Shown here piece by piece: positions 42,457 to 50,692 of a stretch of 64,000 bases of DNA. The notes beneath the pieces are model-generated. The model was not told the DNA's origin, did not search any database, and saw only the letters and a list, made by a program, of their open reading frames with translations. Position numbers and translations under genes: made by a program. Source of the stretch: DASXTB01 sp036505615 (lineage in GTDB: Bacteria > Acidobacteriota > UBA6911 > JACQSX01); contig DASXTB010000409.1 in assembly GCA_036505615.1 (NCBI GenBank), forward strand, positions 1 to 64,000, read 5' to 3'. Position 1 is the first letter of the stretch; every line of letters starts with the position of its first letter.

Positions 42457-44181
42457 TCACACTTCCTGCGTTACTCTTAACACTTCCGAAACCGTGGTCA
42501 GTCCCGCTCGCACTTTGTTCCAGCCGTCCTCGCGCAATCCCAGCATTCCATTTTGAACCGCCAGCTTGCGCAGCGTGTTGCTGTCGGCATCGGTGATGGT
42601 CAGATGGCGAATGTCATCATCCATCAGCATCAGTTCGAAAATGCCGATGCGTCCCATATAACCGGTCCCGGCGCACTCCTTGCAACCGCCGCCCTGATGC
42701 GTGATGTTAGACTCGCCGTTTCGGTTCATCCCGATTTCCTTCAGGAATGCGGGGTCATTTTCCACTTTAACCTTGCAATGACTGCAAATCACCCGCACCA
42801 GCCGCTGGGCCAGAATCCCCAGAATGGATGAAGCCAGCAAGTAATCCTCCGCGCCCATATCTACCAGCCGCGCGATGGCGCTGGGCGCGTCGTTAGTGTG
42901 CAGTGTGCTAAAAACCAGATGGCCCGTCAGCGCCGCCCGGATGGCAATCTCGGCCGTTTCCAGATCGCGGATCTCTCCCACCATAATCACGTCCGGATCC
43001 TGACGGACGATAGACCGCAGGCCCGCCGCAAATGTCAGGCCAATCTGCGGATTCACATGAATCTGATTGATCCCGTTGATCTGGTATTCGATGGGGTCTT
43101 CGATGGTGATGATCTTCTTGTCCGGCAGATTTATCTTGGTGAGCGCGCCATAGAGAGTAGTGGTCTTTCCCGATCCGGTAGGCCCGGTCACCAGAATAAT
43201 CCCGTGCGGCCGCGTGATCAGGCCCTCAAACATGGCGAAGGTATCGGTGGCGAATCCGAGCTTATTGAGATCATAGATCTGCGTGTTGCTCTTATCCAGG
43301 ATGCGCATCACTACGCTTTCGCCGTACAAGGTGGGGAGCGTGGAGACTCGAAGATCGATTTCGCGTCCCATCACTTTCATTTTGATACGCCCGTCCTGAG
43401 GCATACGGCGCTCGGCGATGTTTAATTTCGCCATGATCTTGATGCGCGAAATTACCGCCGATTTGAGCTTCTTGGGAGGCGATTCCACGTCGTGCAGAAT
43501 GCCATCGATGCGATAACGCACCTTCAGGTCTTTCTCGAAAGGCTCGATGTGGATGTCGCTGGCTCGGCTCTCAATGGCTTTGCTGATCAGCAGGTTGACC
43601 AGGCGAATGACGGGAGCTTCGGACGCAAGATCCTTAAGGTGCTCGATGTCGTCGATCTCTTCGGCCAGCGCCTCCATGTCGCCTTCTTCGAATCCTTCCA
43701 CGATGCGGCCAAGCGTGGTGCTCTGATTGCCGTAGAATTTTTCGATCAGGTCCTGAACTTCGGTATCGGTAGCCAACGTCACCTGGAGCTTCTGGTGGCC
43801 GGTGTACAAGCGGATCGAGTCCAGCGTAGCATAGTCAAGTGGATCGTTCATGGCCACCACCAGCGTGCCGTCCTCGAGCAGATTGATGGGGACAAACTTA
43901 TTTTGGCGCATGAACTTGGTGCTGAACGTGTTTTCCAAAATGGGCACTTTGGGCCAGTCTTCTTCCCTCATCACGGGGACGCCGAGATAGGGGCCGAGCG
44001 CCTGGATCAGGTCCTTGTCGGATAATGCGCCCAAATCGACCAGGATCTTGCCGATCTTGTCGTGCGATGTCTTTTGCACGTTCAGAGCGGTTTTCACCTC
44101 GTCTTCCGACACCAAGCCCCGATCCATCAGTTCCTGGCCGAATAATTTTCTTTGTCTCAGTTCAGCGATTCGGATTGCCAT
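42457..44181 (-). CDS. gspE: Type II secretion ATPase GspE
   Basis: A 574-residue AAA-like secretion ATPase. N-terminal GspE/MshEN domain ('GQELMDRGLVSEDEVKTALN'), then Walker A 'LVTGPTGSGKTTTLYGAL' near residue 330, the Asp box 'KKIITIEDPIEYQI', Walker B 'IMVGEIRDLETAEIAIRAAL' and His box 'LVFSTLHTNDAPSAIARL'. The zinc module is Cys-x2-Cys twice ('ICSHCKV', 'GCKECAGTG'). It powers pseudopilus assembly in the cytoplasm, docked to GspL. First gsp gene of the run, 88 bp after the secreted hypothetical protein. Confidence 0.95.
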   Translation of the reverse strand: MAIRIAELRQRKLFGQELMDRGLVSEDEVKTALNVQKTSHDKIGKILVDLGALSDKDLIQALGPYLGVPVMREEDWPKVPILENTFSTKFMRQNKFVPINLLEDGTLVVAMNDPLDYATLDSIRLYTGHQKLQVTLATDTEVQDLIEKFYGNQSTTLGRIVEGFEEGDMEALAEEIDDIEHLKDLASEAPVIRLVNLLISKAIESRASDIHIEPFEKDLKVRYRIDGILHDVESPPKKLKSAVISRIKIMAKLNIAERRMPQDGRIKMKVMGREIDLRVSTLPTLYGESVVMRILDKSNTQIYDLNKLGFATDTFAMFEGLITRPHGIILVTGPTGSGKTTTLYGALTKINLPDKKIITIEDPIEYQINGINQIHVNPQIGLTFAAGLRSIVRQDPDVIMVGEIRDLETAEIAIRAALTGHLVFSTLHTNDAPSAIARLVDMGAEDYLLASSILGILAQRLVRVICSHCKVKVENDPAFLKEIGMNRNGESNITHQGGGCKECAGTGYMGRIGIFELMLMDDDIRHLTITDADSNTLRKLAVQNGMLGLREDGWNKVRAGLTTVSEVLRVTQEV

Positions 44182-44269
44182 ACATCTATTGGAACAGATT
44201 CATTAGTGCCCTGCACTCTCCAGGCTCTTGGCGGCTGATCGCTCCGCTCTTGCCGCAGCTCCTGGGCGC

Positions 44270-44824
44270 TTAATACTCAATCACTTCTACCTTGTCTCGG
44301 AATTGTCGGAAGTCGATCTTGCGAACGCTGTAGTCGGACAGCGTCTTTTTGGTGACGCGAAAGACCAGCACGGCCTCACGCTGGCTGGGAACGAGCGCAG
44401 TCCGGTCTTCAAGATGAGCTGAAACGGCGAAGCTTTCCTCGCTGCTCAACTGCGTCAGAGCGTTGCCAAATTCTCCCAGTAATTTCAAAATCATATCCCG
44501 CACCAGGCGCATTTTCTCGGCGCGGGTGCGCGTGCTGGGAGACAGCCGCTTTATGCCGAAGGGGGTGATTATTTCATCGCGGTTGATGTTGAGCAGGAAA
44601 CTGAAATTTACGCCGTAGCCGGGGAGATAGGATCCTTTCGGCTCATTGACCAGCGCTAGCGGGTGGTTAAACTCACTTTTCAGAGCCGTCTGCAGAATGT
44701 TCTCGAACATCTGAATTTCATTCCGCATCTGGCGATAATCGATCGAATTCCGGGCAAGCAGCGAAGCAGGAAGGCACAGTGCTAATCCAAAAAGGGCAGT
44801 GCATGTTAGAAATTTTCTTTGCAT
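44270..44824 (-). CDS. Hypothetical secreted protein between anti-sigma and gspE
   Basis: A 184-residue protein from ATG 44824 (CAGGAAG upstream) with signal peptide 'FLTCTALFGLALCLPASLLA'. The mature part has a helical start ('IDYRQMRNEIQMFENILQTA') and beta segments ('SFAVSAHLEDRT', 'EAVLVFRVTKKTL'). Not recognised. Its place between the sigma/anti-sigma pair and gspE suggests a link to regulation or secretion. Confidence 0.72.
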   Translation of the reverse strand: MQRKFLTCTALFGLALCLPASLLARNSIDYRQMRNEIQMFENILQTALKSEFNHPLALVNEPKGSYLPGYGVNFSFLLNINRDEIITPFGIKRLSPSTRTRAEKMRLVRDMILKLLGEFGNALTQLSSEESFAVSAHLEDRTALVPSQREAVLVFRVTKKTLSDYSVRKIDFRQFRDKVEVIEY

Positions 44825-44902
44825 AGCTTCCTGACTATCCTGTCCGCTCTCATCATAAACGGCCCAAGCTTCCAAAAAAATTGAAGCTCGCAGGGCAATT
44901 AT

Positions 44903-45541
44903 CTACTGTGTAGTTCGCCGAAACTGCTCCCAGCGATCCTGGTTCTGTTTTTGAAGAGCCTGAAATCCGGTCTGCAGCTCGTTGTGCTCGTAGGTGTCTT
45001 TAACCTTGAGATCCTCCCACACCTGGTAGAGCGCGGTGCTGAACTGCTTATTCTGTCGCTGCTCGCTTGCCGCGATCATTCGATCTACCGCCTCCAAAAG
45101 CTCCTGCTGGCTCAGATTAGAATTGGAACCGGCAGTCGCACCGCTCTTCCATAGGCGGGCTTGCACTGTAACACCGTGGTCGTTCCAAGTGACTGCGCTC
45201 TGCGTTACCGTCAGAGCGGCGATCAGAATCAGGGCAGCAATGAGCGCCCCCCGAAATCCGGGCAAGACTGGTCGCAGCCAGCCGATCGAGGGGATCGAGC
45301 GCTGCAAGCGCAACGCCCAGCTTCGTTTTGCCTGTGCCTCCGGCCGAACGCGGAGAATCCAGGTGGGTTCTTCATCGGTCCACTCCTGCAGAAAGGCTCT
45401 CGACTCGAGCAGTTCTGTGTACTGTTCATGGCAGAACGGACAATTGTCCACGTGGTCCAGCAGTTCCAGCTTTCGGCGCGGCCGGATTCCTTCTTCGTAA
45501 ACCAGCTCCAGTAACTGTTCCTTACACTCTTGGCATTGCAT
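44903..45541 (-). CDS. Anti-sigma factor with zinc-finger domain
   Basis: A 212-residue protein. The N-terminal zf-HC2/ZAS motif is His-x3-Cys-x2-Cys ('LLDHVDNCPFCHEQY') with upstream cysteines in 'MQCQECKEQ'; one membrane segment follows ('GFRGALIAALILIAALTV', about 98-116) and then an extracytoplasmic coiled helical region. ZAS anti-sigmas hold ECF sigma factors inactive at the membrane. It starts 10 bp after the sigma gene, which supports pairing. Confidence 0.88.
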   Translation of the reverse strand: MQCQECKEQLLELVYEEGIRPRRKLELLDHVDNCPFCHEQYTELLESRAFLQEWTDEEPTWILRVRPEAQAKRSWALRLQRSIPSIGWLRPVLPGFRGALIAALILIAALTVTQSAVTWNDHGVTVQARLWKSGATAGSNSNLSQQELLEAVDRMIAASEQRQNKQFSTALYQVWEDLKVKDTYEHNELQTGFQALQKQNQDRWEQFRRTTQ

Positions 45542-45551
45542 GGACCAACTC

Positions 45552-46139
45552 CTATGTCTGAGTAAACTCTCTTTGGACCAAAAGGCGTCTCAGCGTCTTC
45601 AGGCCGAGATACATGCGCGACTTGACAGTGCTCAAGGGAATGTCGAGGATCTCGGCGATTTGATGAAATTTGAGGTTTTCATATTCCTTCATGACGATCA
45701 CCAAGCGCTGTTCTTCGGGGATCAACTGGATTACGTCGCGCAGACGATCTACGCTCTCTTTCCTGCGCAGGCTCTCTTCGGGATTGTCTTCCTCCTCGGT
45801 CATCACTCGACGAAGTTCGCTTTCCTGGGATTCGGAGGAGTGGTAAATCTCAAGCGGTATTTTTTGTTTCCCCTTGGCACGACGAAAAGTCATGCGGCAT
45901 TCGTTTAGCGCGATCTTGTACAGCCACGACGAAAACCTGCCCGGGTCATCCAGTTCCCTGACCTTCACAAACGCCTTGGCAAAAGTATTTTGCGTTAAGT
46001 CCCTCGCTTCCTCGTAATCTCCTATGTTCCGGTAAATGAAGTTGAAGATCCGTTTTTGCCAGCGCTCGATGAGAATGTTGAACTGGCTCAGGTCCCCGTC
46101 TAAGTACTTGCGAACCAAGTACTCATCGCTGAACTCCAT
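45552..46139 (-). CDS. ECF RNA polymerase sigma factor (RpoE-like)
   Basis: A 195-residue sigma-70 family factor. Region 2 covers about 5-85 ('DLSQFNILIERWQKRIFNFI', 'ARDLTQNTFAKAFVKV', 'FSSWLYKIALNECR'); region 4 covers about 130-185 ('IQLIPEEQRLVIVMKEYENL', 'FHQIAEILDIPLSTVKSRMY'). The acidic linker ('SQESELRRVMTEEEDN') is long. GGGGAG precedes the ATG. It probably directs this operon and its own synthesis, but no ECF promoter motif could be recognised upstream. Confidence 0.93.
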   Translation of the reverse strand: MEFSDEYLVRKYLDGDLSQFNILIERWQKRIFNFIYRNIGDYEEARDLTQNTFAKAFVKVRELDDPGRFSSWLYKIALNECRMTFRRAKGKQKIPLEIYHSSESQESELRRVMTEEEDNPEESLRRKESVDRLRDVIQLIPEEQRLVIVMKEYENLKFHQIAEILDIPLSTVKSRMYLGLKTLRRLLVQREFTQT

Positions 46140-46658
46140 CCGGTCTCCCCAACAGACTTTACGATGCGATTTCGCAAAGAAAGTCTAAAGTTTCAATTGG
46201 TTACGCCTCTGTGGCGATTAATCCAAAGAGATCAATTACTTACGCTATTATCGCAAAGAGTGGCCGGGATTGGAAGCTGCATCCGCCTCGGCGGGCCGGG
46301 CGGCAACCTAAAGCTCAGGGACACGGGAACAGGGAGACACGGGGACCTCGGACGGCTGGCGCCTCCGCCGGGCTTGTCCCGGCGGAGCGCAAGATTCTCG
46401 CAACTTGCGGCGAACGGGAACATTACTACCCGCAAAAGGTAGTGAACAATCTTGGCTCCACCGGCACAAGGCCGGTGGAGGCCATGAGTGTTTGATCGAT
46501 CCGGCTCTAGTAAAAAATCTTTGCTCCGCCGGGACAAGCCCGGCGGAGCCGATTTGGTTGCTTATGGATTTGGGCATCATGCGAATGGCCAGCCGGGATT
46601 CATCAGGGCTGACCAAAACTTCACCGATTTGTGAGATGAGGACGAGGCGTTTTGAGCT
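46140..46658. repeat. Gap with three REP-like GC palindromes
   Basis: Palindromes at 46359-46390, 46454-46483 and 46523-46549 share the plan GCTCCGCCGGG-ACAAG-CCCGGCGGAGC; the middle one uses ACCGGC/GCCGGT arms with compensating changes. The loop is ACAAG or its complement CTTGT. No gene is seen in this 519-bp gap between the response regulator and the sigma gene. Confidence 0.8.
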
Positions 46659-47288
46659 TCACTGGCCACTTTTCTTTTTGGGGGTTGTTTGGCGACTCCT
46701 TAGCTGCGGTTTTAGAAACTTTTCATAACACTCCGGACAGATGCCGTGGCTGAACTCTGCATCCGAGTGTTTTGTAATGTAGTTTTCCACCTGATCCCAG
46801 TAGTTTTCATCATTCCTTATTTTCTTGCAGTAGGAACACATGGGTAAAAGGCCGCGAAGCTGTTTTACGTGGGATAGAGCCGCTTCCAGTTCCGTCACGC
46901 GCTCGGCCAGCTTGTTCTGCAGATCAGTCACGCGCGCTCCTACTTGAAGACGCGCTTCCAGTTCCGCCGGGTCAAAGGGCTTAGTAATGTAGTCGTCTGC
47001 TCCCGCCTGAAGGCCTTCTACAACATGCTCCCGTCCTTTTACGGTGAGAAGAATAATGTAGATGACCTTCAGCCCGGTAGCGTTGCGGACTCTTCTGCAG
47101 ACCTCGACACCATCCATTCCCGGCATCATCCAGTCCAGGATGGCAAGCGATGGAGCATTTGTGTCTTGCAGCACCCGCCAGGCCTCCAAACCGTCGCCCG
47201 CAGTCACCACCTCATACCCTTTTGAGGCCAGCGTAGCTTCCAGGAGACGTCGCGATACGGGTTCATCGTCGGCTACTAAAACCTTCAT
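46659..47288 (-). CDS. Response regulator with C-terminal Cys-rich (zinc-like) module
   Basis: A 209-residue protein. Receiver domain 1-120 with 'VLVADDEPVSRRLLE', phosphoacceptor Asp in 'LAILDWMMPGMDG' and Lys in 'DYITKPFDPAE'. A coiled coil (130-150) leads to 'LLPMCSYCKKIRNDENYW' and 'EFSHGICPECYEKFL', two Cys-x2-Cys pairs with a His. This module is common in uncharacterised PAS and receiver proteins. ATG 47288 shares its A with the Hpt stop (TGATG), so the two are co-translated. Confidence 0.88.
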   Translation of the reverse strand: MKVLVADDEPVSRRLLEATLASKGYEVVTAGDGLEAWRVLQDTNAPSLAILDWMMPGMDGVEVCRRVRNATGLKVIYIILLTVKGREHVVEGLQAGADDYITKPFDPAELEARLQVGARVTDLQNKLAERVTELEAALSHVKQLRGLLPMCSYCKKIRNDENYWDQVENYITKHSDAEFSHGICPECYEKFLKPQLRSRQTTPKKKSGQ

Positions 47289-47659
47289 CACTCCGCACTC
47301 CCGCCATCAGACGGCAGACCTGCCTTCGACCGGCGTCGCGAAGAGAGGCGTTGCCGGACGCGCTCAAATTCATTCTCGAGTTTGGACAGAAGGACCTCGC
47401 TCCCTTCCAACGAACCTGCGGAGCAAGCGCTTTCAAACATGGTGCAAAGCTCGATAAGGCAGTCAGCTTCCACAAACGAATTTCCGCCGGCTACGCTGCT
47501 TGCGACCCGATCAAGTGTTGCGCTGGCGCCTCTCAGGTTGTGCGCAAGACGCCTGATCTCCTCGGCATCGCCTCCTTGTACGGCGGCTCGAAGTTCTAGA
47601 AGACGAGCGGGCGCCGTATCGAGGAAACAATCAATTAGCTCATCCAAAATTTCTTCCAT
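47288..47659 (-). CDS. Histidine phosphotransfer (Hpt) domain protein
   Basis: A 123-residue Hpt protein. The phosphorylated His is in 'IRRLAHNLRGASATLDR', preceded by the helix 'LIDCFLDTAPARLLELRAAV'. Hpt proteins relay phosphate between receivers, and the overlapping gene is a receiver protein, so phosphate exchange between them is likely. The start at ATG 47659 is a choice; the frame stays open to 47758 without a better start. Confidence 0.82.
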   Translation of the reverse strand: MEEILDELIDCFLDTAPARLLELRAAVQGGDAEEIRRLAHNLRGASATLDRVASSVAGGNSFVEADCLIELCTMFESACSAGSLEGSEVLLSKLENEFERVRQRLSSRRRSKAGLPSDGGSAE

Positions 47660-47837
47660 TGAGTCATCCGTCCGGATCCTGACCGCAATAATTGTCGCAA
47701 AATTTAGGGCGGCGCAGTTAGGTCTTTTATGAGGTAGGCGTACCAGTTGCAGCAACAAGAAGCCTAAGCCATTCGGAATACGCCTCTTTGGCCGGCACGG
47801 TGCGTGTTATGCTGTCTACAATCAAGGTTGCGCCATC

Positions 47838-48386
47838 ATGGCTAAGAAAATTGTCCCGTTTACCTACGACGATTACGCCTCGCTGCCCCAGGACCGATTC
47901 ATCCACCAGATCATCGACGGCGAGCATTTCATGAACCCTTCCCCGATTCCCTACCACCAGGATATCTCCCGCAACCTTCAGAGAATTCTTGTGGAGTTTG
48001 TGGAAAGGAACGATCTGGGTAAGATCTATGACGCGCCTATAGATGTGGTGTTATCAGACACCAACGTCGTGGTTCCAGATCTGATTTTCATTTCCCGGGC
48101 GCGCACTTCGATCATCCTGGAAAAATATATCGCGGGCCCGCCCGACCTGGTAGTTGAGATTCTTTCGCCTGGTACACGCAAGCTCGACTTGGATTTGAAA
48201 CTGAAACTGTACGCGCGCTTTCGGGTTCCGGAGTACTGGATAATCGATCCTAAACAGAAAACGGTCCGACTCTATCGTCTCGGCAAAGCAGCTCAGGAAG
48301 AGAAGTTGTTCCATGAAGACGAAGTACTGACCAGCCCCAGCTTGCCGGGCCTGCGCATCCCCCTGGCCGAAGTGTTCAGAAGCTGA
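47838..48386 (+). CDS. Uma2 family (DUF820) restriction-endonuclease-like protein
   Basis: A 182-residue protein of the Uma2 family, PD-(D/E)xK fold. Core: 'VVPDLIFISRARTS', 'GPPDLVVEILSPGTRKLDLD' and 'KLYARFRVPEYWIIDPKQKT'. These proteins are abundant and mobile in cyanobacteria and Acidobacteriota; their target is not known. It stands alone between two minus-strand groups. Confidence 0.9.
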   Translation: MAKKIVPFTYDDYASLPQDRFIHQIIDGEHFMNPSPIPYHQDISRNLQRILVEFVERNDLGKIYDAPIDVVLSDTNVVVPDLIFISRARTSIILEKYIAGPPDLVVEILSPGTRKLDLDLKLKLYARFRVPEYWIIDPKQKTVRLYRLGKAAQEEKLFHEDEVLTSPSLPGLRIPLAEVFRS

Positions 48387-48403
48387 TCCAGATTATTTTC
48401 AAA

Positions 48404-49438
48404 TCAGGAGACAGTGCCCACCTCAATGCGGTTTCTTCCTCCCTCCTTTGCTCGATACAGCGCCATGTCTGCAGTGTGGATGAGTTTGTCGGCCTCAGTT
48501 TCAACGGCAATCGACGTCAATCCCAGGCTGATGGTGGCCGAGATTCTCCGGTCCGACGTTTCGATCTGGTCGCCGGCCACCCGCGTTCGGGCGCGCTCGG
48601 CAATGTTCAGGCCCGTCTCCGGATTGCAGTTGCCAAGCACCAACAGGAATTCCTCGCCGCCGTAGCGGCCAATGGCGTCGTAAGGACGGACGCTGGAGCG
48701 CATCCGCTTGACAACCTCGACGAGAACGGCGTCGCCCGCCATGTGGCCATAGGTGTCGTTAATCTTCTTGAAGTGATCTACATCGGCCATGATCACGCTT
48801 ACCGGTCCTTCGTTCCGCTGCACGCGGGCCAGTTCGCGATGAAGCACGTCCATTATCGCGGACCGGTTCCAGAGGCGGGTCAGCGAATCGATCATCGCCT
48901 TGCGCCGAAGATCATCGCATTCGGAAATCAAAGCGATTTGCGCCTTGCTGAGCGCCGTCACCTTCAGCTCATTCTCAGCCCATGCGGCCAGGTCGCGCAG
49001 CTTCTCCAGGTCGGCGCCGCTCATCTGTCTCGGTCTCCGGTCCATGATACAAAACGTTCCCAGCTTGCTGCTGTCGGCTGCTCTCAGCGGGTGACCCGCG
49101 TAAAACCGCACGTACGGCTCTCCAGTTACCAGCGGGCTGTCGTTAAAGCGAGGGTCCAGCAGAGTATCGGGCACCAGCATGGTGTCATCCATCAGAATGG
49201 CATGTGCGCAAAACGAGATGGTTCGTGCCGTCTCAGAGACCGGCATTCCCTGCGACGATTTGAACCACTGGCATTGCGCATCAACCAGGGAGATAAGGGC
49301 TATGGGAACATCCAGTAACTGGCGGGCGAGCCTTGTGATCCGATCGAAGCGTTCCTCGGCAGGTGTGTAGAGAACCCACAGTCCCTGAAGTGCGCTGAGG
49401 CGCGTGGGCTCGTCGGGCGGCAATGGTGCTGGAATCAT
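48404..49438 (-). CDS. GAF-GGDEF diguanylate cyclase
   Basis: A 344-residue protein. A GAF domain (about 25-165, 'FDRITRLARQLLDVPIALIS', 'ISFCAHAI', 'GTFCIMDRRPR') is followed by a GGDEF domain from about 180 ('DSLTRLWNRSAIMDVLHREL', 'ADVDHFKKINDTYGHMAGD', active loop 'YGGEEFLLVLGNC'). It makes cyclic di-GMP from GTP. There is no membrane segment, so it senses a cytoplasmic signal. No RxxD inhibitory site is evident before the loop. AGGAG precedes the ATG. Confidence 0.92.
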   Translation of the reverse strand: MIPAPLPPDEPTRLSALQGLWVLYTPAEERFDRITRLARQLLDVPIALISLVDAQCQWFKSSQGMPVSETARTISFCAHAILMDDTMLVPDTLLDPRFNDSPLVTGEPYVRFYAGHPLRAADSSKLGTFCIMDRRPRQMSGADLEKLRDLAAWAENELKVTALSKAQIALISECDDLRRKAMIDSLTRLWNRSAIMDVLHRELARVQRNEGPVSVIMADVDHFKKINDTYGHMAGDAVLVEVVKRMRSSVRPYDAIGRYGGEEFLLVLGNCNPETGLNIAERARTRVAGDQIETSDRRISATISLGLTSIAVETEADKLIHTADMALYRAKEGGRNRIEVGTVS

Positions 49439-49586
49439 TTATGACACTCCTGATAGTTCCTTTCTACAAATGGGACGCATGCCGTGCGCCCCTACCAATA
49501 TAGAAGGCAGAATTTTCATCGATCATACGACGACAATTCGCCCATAGTCATTTGAAATTCGCCATTGGAAACCCGGAATTGGCGAC

Positions 49587-50486
49587 TCATCTGGCCTTGG
49601 GGTGCGCCTTGCGGTAGACGGTCTGAAGCTGCTCGATGGAAACATGCGTGTACTTCTGCGTGGTGGACAAACTGGCATGGCCAAGCAGTTCCTGAATCAT
49701 GCGCAAATCGGCGCCCGCGTTCAGGAGATGGGTGGCTGCCGAGTGGCGCAGCGTATGCGGCGAGATTTTTAACTTCAGCGCCGCCTCTCTGACGTATTTC
49801 TTTATCAGGCGCCCCACCGAGCGGGAGGTCAAGCGTGTTCCGTTCTTGTTTACAAACAGCGCTTCCGGCTGCAGACGGCCTCGGGCGATCTGTTCCCGTA
49901 CCTGGAGATAGTCTCGAATCCTAGCCTCAGCTTTGGTGCCGAATGGAATGATTCGCTCTTTGCGTCCCTTTCCCAGAACGCGCACAAAGCGCTGGCTGAG
50001 ATCAACGTCATCCCGGTCCAGAGCCGTCAGCTCTGATACTCGCATTCCTGTAGCGTAGAGCAGCTCGAGAATGGCGCGATCTCTCACTGCCAGTGGAGAA
50101 TCTCCTCGAGGAGCCGTCACCAGGCCGGCCGCTTCGTCGACGTGGAGAACACGGGGAATCCGCTTCTCTTTGCGGGGCGTGGCGACGAGTTTGGCCGGAT
50201 TCGACTCAATAAAGCGTTCCCGGTGCAAGAACTTGAAGAACGAGCGAAGCGTCGCAATCTTCCGTCCCGCGGTTGACGGTTTGCGTTCCCTGGAATGAAG
50301 CGATGACAGAAAATCCCGAATCGCAATATGGTCCACTCTTGACGGCTCGATCTCCTTCACGCTCCATTGGGCGCAAAGGAAATCGTGAAATTGCGCCAGA
50401 TCGCTTCTGTAGGCGCGCAGCGTCTGCGGCGAATACCCTTTCTCGCTCTCCAGGTATTTCAAGAACAGGCGGGTTAGGGCTTTCAT
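49587..50486 (-). CDS. xerC: XerC/XerD-type tyrosine recombinase
   Basis: A 299-residue tyrosine recombinase. N-terminal SAM-like DNA-binding domain ('YLESEKGYSPQTLRAYRSDL'), then the catalytic domain with Arg in 'LYATGMRVSELTALDRDDV', His/Arg in 'ISPHTLRHSAATHLL', the second His in 'LGHASLSTTQKYTH' and Tyr in the same helix. Length and sequence match the chromosome-dimer resolvases XerC/D that act at dif, rather than integrases. The next gene upstream is trmFO; xerC-trmFO neighbours are common in bacteria. Confidence 0.92.
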   Translation of the reverse strand: MKALTRLFLKYLESEKGYSPQTLRAYRSDLAQFHDFLCAQWSVKEIEPSRVDHIAIRDFLSSLHSRERKPSTAGRKIATLRSFFKFLHRERFIESNPAKLVATPRKEKRIPRVLHVDEAAGLVTAPRGDSPLAVRDRAILELLYATGMRVSELTALDRDDVDLSQRFVRVLGKGRKERIIPFGTKAEARIRDYLQVREQIARGRLQPEALFVNKNGTRLTSRSVGRLIKKYVREAALKLKISPHTLRHSAATHLLNAGADLRMIQELLGHASLSTTQKYTHVSIEQLQTVYRKAHPKAR

Positions 50487-50489
50487 CTT

Positions 50490-50692
50490 AAGTTAGGTCG
50501 CAAGTCGCAGGTCGCAGGTCGAATCCTCAAGTCGCAGGTCGCAGGTCGCACGTCGAAATCCTCAAGTCGCAGGTCGCAAGTCGCAGGTCGCAGGTCGAAA
50601 GCGAAAACCCAGACTTTTAAAGTTCCTCTTAAAAATGAAAAAGGGGTCATGGACTCGGAACCTGCGACGTGCGACCTGCGACTTGTAACCTT
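50490..50692. repeat. Heptamer tract, unit GTCGCAG / CTGCGAC
   Basis: A long left arm of GTCGCAG/GTCGCAA units (50494-50603) and a short right arm of CTGCGAC units (50660-50692). The right arm lies inside the 3' end of trmFO and encodes its last residues. The family also occurs at 21001-21200. Confidence 0.85.
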
